10,328 nt of DNA from an uncultured Leucobacter sp. (GTDB lineage Bacteria; Actinomycetota; Actinomycetes; Actinomycetales; Microbacteriaceae). The notes under the pieces were generated by a model, which searched no databases, had not been told where the DNA came from, and worked only from the letters and a program-made list of their open reading frames with translations. Of the stretch, positions 7,569 through 10,328 are shown piece by piece. The translations under genes were made by a program, and so were the position numbers. Every line of letters starts with the position of its first letter. The stretch's first letter is position 1. Location of the stretch: the NCBI GenBank assembly GCA_945952575.1, contig CAMFIY010000075.1, positions 1 through 10,328 on the forward strand, given 5' to 3'.

Positions 7569-8245
7569 TGACGCCCCTCCGCATCCGGGTCCGGACGGTA
7601 GACGGCCAGCTCGGCGGCGTAGTGGTCCCGCACCGAGAGGCGTCGACGCGCACCCTTCGCGCTCGCCGTCGTCAGCGTGCTCAGCAGATGGCAGACCGCG
7701 GCGACCGCCGTGGGCGAATCGGCGTAGGACGCCGACGCCGTGTGCACGCGGATGAGCGCGGTCGCCAGCCCGGCGAGCGGGGCGTCATCGCTGTCCGTGA
7801 TCACGACGACCTGGCCGCCGGCCTCGTGGAAGAGACGGCCGAGCCGAATGGTCTCCTCCCGGTAGCGGCGCATCGAGAAGACGATCAGCACGTCGCTGGA
7901 CCGCACGTCGGTGAGCACCGTGATCGGCGAGAGCCCGCGTCCGTCGATGAGGAAGACGTTCGAGAGCGTCGCCGAGAGGTCCGCGTTGAGCAGCTGGGCG
8001 TAGGCGGCGGCCTTCCCCTCGCCCCCGATGTAGCGGCGGCGCGCGCTGAGGATGAGCGCGGCGGCGCGCGGCACGTCGCCGGTCGCGGCGAGCTCGTCGA
8101 GGGTGAGCGAGAGCGAGCGCACCTCGTGCTCGATGACCGCGGCCTGGATGCCCTCGGCCGAGAGATTCGTGCGGAAGCGCTCGCCGAAGCGGTCGCGAGG
8201 GGAGACCAGGGAGCGATCGAGCTCGTCGTGTTCGTCCGGGTTCAT
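7565..8245 (-). CDS. SIS-domain protein related to RpiR regulators but lacking the helix-turn-helix domain
   Basis: This 226-residue protein shows a sugar isomerase (SIS) fold. YIGGEGKAA (about 72-80) takes the phosphosugar-loop position, DVLIVFSMRRYREET (about 118-132) replaces the usual S-x-SG-x-T-x-E loop, and VVVITDSDDAPLAGLA (about 146-161) matches the ITDxxxSPLA motif. The pattern and the roughly 45-residue helical lead-in match the C-terminal half of RpiR-family transcription factors. The roughly 75-residue HTH normally in front is absent. The start is unambiguous: an ATG overlapping the upstream stop (ATGA) with a consensus AGGAGG 4 bases before it. The SIS active loop is atypical, with Met-Arg-Arg instead of Ser-Gly. 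It may bind an effector, or regulate through a partner that carries DNA binding. It is not obviously an isomerase. Confidence 0.8.
   Translation of the reverse strand: MNPDEHDELDRSLVSPRDRFGERFRTNLSAEGIQAAVIEHEVRSLSLTLDELAATGDVPRAAALILSARRRYIGGEGKAAAYAQLLNADLSATLSNVFLIDGRGLSPITVLTDVRSSDVLIVFSMRRYREETIRLGRLFHEAGGQVVVITDSDDAPLAGLATALIRVHTASASYADSPTAVAAVCHLLSTLTTASAKGARRRLSVRDHYAAELAVYRPDPDAEGRQ
7576..7580 (-). promoter_or_regulatory. Ribosome binding site deciding the GTG start of the racemase
   Basis: GGAGG on the minus strand sits 7 bases before the GTG at 7568, within the last codons of the SIS gene. It supports that start over later in-frame GTG codons. Confidence 0.65.
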
Positions 8246-9102
8246 GATTCCTCCTGGTGGGGCGCGTCGGCACGCGCGTCTTCGGCCTCGGCGATGCGCG
8301 GAACGGCGAGGTATGCCGCCGTGGTCTCCGAGAGACGGCGACAGTCGATGAGCACTCGCCCGGCTGCGAGCTCGGCGCGGAGCGCATCGGCGAGCGGGGC
8401 GCGCAGACCGGCATCGGCGGCGCGCGACGGGTCGACGGGCAGCGGGATCCACACCCCGTCGCCGTGCTCGAAGGGGACGGCCCAATCGTCTTCGACGAGC
8501 ATCGGGGCGGGCAGCGCCCGGGCCTCTCCGTACGGATCCGCCCCGGCGAAGGACCACTCGACGACGAGGCGGTCGGTGCAGGGGCGCCCGTAGTAGTCGG
8601 TGAGGTAGTCCGTGCCGATCGCTCCGAGGGTCGAGAAGTTGAAGTGCCCGTTGCGGGTCAGGATCGGGTCGAAGGTCCAGCGCATCGAAGCATGGCCCCA
8701 GCGCTCCGCGACGATGCGCTGCAGCCGCTTCAGCTCTCGCCCGATGCCGAAGCCCTGGAACTCCGCGTCGACGACCGCCGACTGGGAGTAGTGGTAGTCG
8801 CGCCCCGCAGCATCCCGACCCGCGAACCCGTAGGCGAAGCCGACGATCCGGTCGTCGGGCGTGAACACGCCGACGGCCGAGCCGCCGTTGTCCGTGAGCG
8901 CGCAGAGGAGGTTGGGGTTCAGCGCGAAGCTGGGGTCCTCGTAGCCGAACACCCGCGTGTACAGCTCGTGGGCGGCACGGAACTCCGCGTAGTCCCGCAG
9001 CTCGCGACCGACGAGCCCGTCGACGCCGACGGCTCCCCCACCGGTCTCACCGGGCCCGAGATAGGGGGCCCATGTGACGCCGATCGGCCAAGAAGTAATC
9101 AT
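8242..9102 (-). CDS. GNAT-superfamily acyltransferase (COG3375 type), putative D-amino acid N-acyltransferase
   Basis: This 286-residue protein of the predicted GNAT family COG3375 is the first operon gene. The acyl-CoA pyrophosphate loop is Q116-GFGIG-121, inside the stretch VDAEFQGFGIGRELKRLQR. It is followed by the family signature MRWTFDPILTRNGHFNFSTLGA and DYYG. The C-terminal hundred residues (EWSF onward) are the family's variable accessory region. In Geobacillus a GNAT enzyme encoded beside the racemase N-succinylates D-amino acids. The arrangement here, GNAT plus racemase plus M20 deacylase, suggests the same job, though the acyl donor (acetyl- or succinyl-CoA) cannot be read from sequence. 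I chose the ATG at 9102, with AGGA 8 bases upstream; an in-frame GTG at 9129 has no ribosome site. It ends overlapping the SIS gene by 4 bases. Confidence 0.82.
   Translation of the reverse strand: MITSWPIGVTWAPYLGPGETGGGAVGVDGLVGRELRDYAEFRAAHELYTRVFGYEDPSFALNPNLLCALTDNGGSAVGVFTPDDRIVGFAYGFAGRDAAGRDYHYSQSAVVDAEFQGFGIGRELKRLQRIVAERWGHASMRWTFDPILTRNGHFNFSTLGAIGTDYLTDYYGRPCTDRLVVEWSFAGADPYGEARALPAPMLVEDDWAVPFEHGDGVWIPLPVDPSRAADAGLRAPLADALRAELAAGRVLIDCRRLSETTAAYLAVPRIAEAEDARADAPHQEES
8250..8255 (-). promoter_or_regulatory. Consensus ribosome binding site of the SIS-domain gene
   Basis: AGGAGG on the minus strand, 4 bases before the ATG at 8245, is the best Shine-Dalgarno in the operon. It lies inside the end of the acyltransferase gene and fixes the SIS protein's start, so the missing HTH domain is not a mis-called start. 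Confidence 0.75.
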
Positions 9103-9144
9103 GATATGTATCCTATGTGCCCGCTTCACAACGCTGTTATCTCG

Positions 9145-9173
9145 ATATTATGGCGCTATTGCCAGACCCTCAA
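9145..9173 (-). promoter_or_regulatory. Candidate sigma70-type promoter for the seven-gene operon
   Basis: On the minus strand, TTGAGG (9173-9168) and TAATAT (9150-9145) are separated by 17 bases, each matching the -35 and -10 consensus at 4 of 6 positions. A start near 9138 would leave a leader of about 36 bases before the ATG at 9102. The whole spacer is AT-rich relative to the surrounding genes. This is a consensus-matching prediction only. Confidence 0.45.
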
Positions 9174-9187
9174 GTCTGAGATACGTT
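9159..9187 (+). promoter_or_regulatory. Candidate promoter for the M20 peptidase gene, possibly giving a leaderless transcript
   Basis: TTGCCA (9159-9164, 5 of 6 to consensus) is followed after 17 bases by TACGTT (9182-9187), which fits the relaxed actinobacterial TAnnnT -10. The predicted start falls at about 9194-9195, on the A of the ATG. Together with the missing Shine-Dalgarno this suggests leaderless translation. The elements interleave with the opposite promoter. Prediction only. Confidence 0.4.
9163..9178. repeat. Inverted repeat in divergent spacer, candidate operator
   Basis: CAGAC and GTCTG form a perfect 5-base inverted repeat around CCTCAA. That hexamer is exactly the predicted -35 of the minus-strand promoter, and the repeat also lies between the -35 and -10 of the plus-strand promoter. 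A regulator bound here could govern both directions. The arms are short enough that chance is possible. Confidence 0.35.
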
Positions 9188-9192
9188 TCGTA
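9182..9192. repeat. Small inverted repeat overlapping the M20 gene -10
   Basis: TACG and CGTA flank TTT just before the ATG at 9195. The repeat covers the predicted -10 of the rightward promoter. Four-base arms are weak evidence; it is listed because of its position beside a second repeat. Confidence 0.25.
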
Positions 9193-9194
9193 AC

Positions 9195-10328
9195 ATGAAT
9201 TCTTCGACATCGGATCGCACTGCCGACAGTAGCGAAGTCGAGCTGCTCCGGGAACTGGTCGAACTCGAATCCCCCTCTTTCGATCTCGCGGCGAGCGCGC
9301 GCATCGCCGAGATCATCGCCGCACGCTTCGCCCGGATCGGCGCTTCGGTGCGCTCGATCCCCACCGAAGCAGGGACGAATCTGGTGATCGATGCGCCCGG
9401 AGACGGCGCCCCCCTCCTGCTCGTCGGCCACACGGACACCGTCTGGCCGGTCGGCACGCTCGCGACGAACGTGCCCTGGGCGGACGACGGGAGACGCATC
9501 GCCGGCCCCGGCGCCTACGACATGAAGAGCGGCATCGTCGTCATGCATGCCGCCCTTGCCCGCCTCGCAGGGCGGAAGCACCACGCCGTGCGGATCGTGC
9601 TGACCTGCGACGAGGAGGTGGGATCCCCCACCACCCAGTCGCTGCTGCGCGAGCTCGCACTCGACGCCCGAGGCGCTCTGGGCTTCGAGTCGCCGCATCC
9701 CGACGGCGCGCTCAAGATCGGCAGACGCGGGAGCTCGAGGGTCCGCCTGACCGTCGACGGCCGCGCGTCCCACGCGGCGCTCGACCCGGAGCTGGGAGTC
9801 TCCGCGATCGACGAGCTGGTCGACCAGCTGCTCCGCATCCGGGCGATCACCTCGGCCGACGATCTGCCCTCCCCGGTCCTCTGCAACGTCGGCACGGTGC
9901 ACGGCGGAGCCCGCACCAATGTCGTGCCGGATCATGCGACGGCCGAGATCGGTCTCCGCTTCGTCGAACCCGTCGCGGAGAAGCGAGTCCTGGCAGGCAT
10001 CCGCGGGCTGACCCCGATCAGGCCGGGGGCGCGCCTCGACTTCGACGTCTTGAGCCATCGACCCGCCTGGCTCCCGTCCGACGCCGACCGCGCACTGCTC
10101 GCCGAAGTCTGCGCCGTCGCCGCAGGCATCGGACAGACTCTCACCGGGCGTCCGGCGAGCGGGGCGGGAGACACGAACCTGCTCGGTTCGCTCGGCATCC
10201 CGACGCTCGACGGCTTCGGCCCACGCGGCGGCGGTGCGCACGCGGAGAGCGAGCACGTGCTCGCAGCATCGCTCTTCGAGCGGATCGATCTGCTCTGTGT
10301 TTCCTCACTCGCGTTCCTCCCGACGAAG
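9195..10328 (+). CDS. M20-family metallopeptidase / N-acyl-L-amino acid deacylase (glutamate carboxypeptidase-like), 3' end cut by window
   Basis: An open frame of 378 codons begins at ATG 9195 and has no stop before the window ends. The family is usually 370-400 residues, so only a short tail is missing. The di-zinc site is complete: GHTDTVWP (His79, Asp81), GAYDMKSG (bridging Asp109), CDEEVGS (general base Glu140, Glu141), FESP (Glu165) and GGGAHAESEH (His349). RGSSRVRLTVDGRASHA marks entry to the lid/dimerisation domain. It resembles carboxypeptidase G2-type enzymes, which remove C-terminal glutamate or act as amino-acid deacylases. Divergent from the operon and next to the GNAT gene, it fits the L-specific N-acyl (succinyl) deacylase that would finish a D-to-L inversion. 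That substrate is inference. No Shine-Dalgarno is visible ahead of the ATG, so translation may be leaderless. Confidence 0.9.
   Translation, partial: MNSSTSDRTADSSEVELLRELVELESPSFDLAASARIAEIIAARFARIGASVRSIPTEAGTNLVIDAPGDGAPLLLVGHTDTVWPVGTLATNVPWADDGRRIAGPGAYDMKSGIVVMHAALARLAGRKHHAVRIVLTCDEEVGSPTTQSLLRELALDARGALGFESPHPDGALKIGRRGSSRVRLTVDGRASHAALDPELGVSAIDELVDQLLRIRAITSADDLPSPVLCNVGTVHGGARTNVVPDHATAEIGLRFVEPVAEKRVLAGIRGLTPIRPGARLDFDVLSHRPAWLPSDADRALLAEVCAVAAGIGQTLTGRPASGAGDTNLLGSLGIPTLDGFGPRGGGAHAESEHVLAASLFERIDLLCVSSLAFLPTK

Noticed and set aside
9103..9129. Upstream GTG start at 9129 for the acyltransferase
   Set aside because: It has no Shine-Dalgarno. The ATG at 9102 has AGGA 8 bases upstream, and the nine extra residues do not resemble the family.
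9156..10256. 366-codon minus-strand open frame opposite the M20 gene
   Set aside because: The + strand reads through with all M20 zinc ligands and the general base in order, while the minus frame has no recognisable motif.
1..10328. CRISPR arrays, tRNA or rRNA genes, insertion sequences and phage genes
   Set aside because: No regularly spaced repeats, RNA-gene signatures, transposase motifs or terminal repeats were seen; genes fill nearly the whole window.

Overview
The window is GC-rich, densely packed bacterial DNA. Codon third positions are almost always G or C, GTG starts are common, and adjacent genes overlap. This fits an actinobacterium, and a Microbacteriaceae-like genus such as Leucobacter or Microbacterium is my best guess. 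The taxonomic guess is inference, because no rRNA or other marker gene is present.

Layout, left to right. Bases 2-478 (+) hold the C-terminal part of a serine beta-lactamase-like hydrolase. It ends tail-to-tail, with a 10-base overlap, against a seven-gene minus-strand operon (469-9102). In transcription order the operon encodes: a GNAT-superfamily acyltransferase of the COG3375 type; a short SIS-domain protein related to the RpiR regulator family but without the DNA-binding domain; an enolase-superfamily N-acyl(succinyl)amino-acid racemase / OSBS-like enzyme; a cytoplasmic M19 (renal-dipeptidase family) dipeptidase; an unusual fusion of a class I glutamine amidotransferase domain to a class C beta-lactamase/D-aminopeptidase-type domain; a FAD-dependent D-amino-acid dehydrogenase/oxidase; and a PLP-dependent D-serine dehydratase-like enzyme with its Zn-binding His-x-Cys. 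Five of the six junctions are 4-base ATGA or GTGA stop/start overlaps, so translation is probably coupled. The sixth junction is a 26-base gap.

Facing away from the operon, a + strand gene for an M20 metallopeptidase/deacylase starts at 9195 and runs off the right end of the window. The 92-base divergent spacer is AT-rich compared with its surroundings. It holds plausible overlapping divergent promoters and two small inverted repeats.

Read together, the genes look like a D-amino-acid and D-amino-acid-peptide salvage module. The M19 and beta-lactamase-type hydrolases would release D-amino acids from short peptides. GNAT, racemase and M20 deacylase would form the known D-to-L inversion route: N-acylate the D-amino acid, epimerise the N-acyl product, deacylate the L-isomer. 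The flavoenzyme and the PLP enzyme offer alternative oxidative or deaminating routes. The fusion protein and the HTH-less SIS protein are the least explained parts. No transporter and no protein with a recognisable DNA-binding domain lies inside the window.
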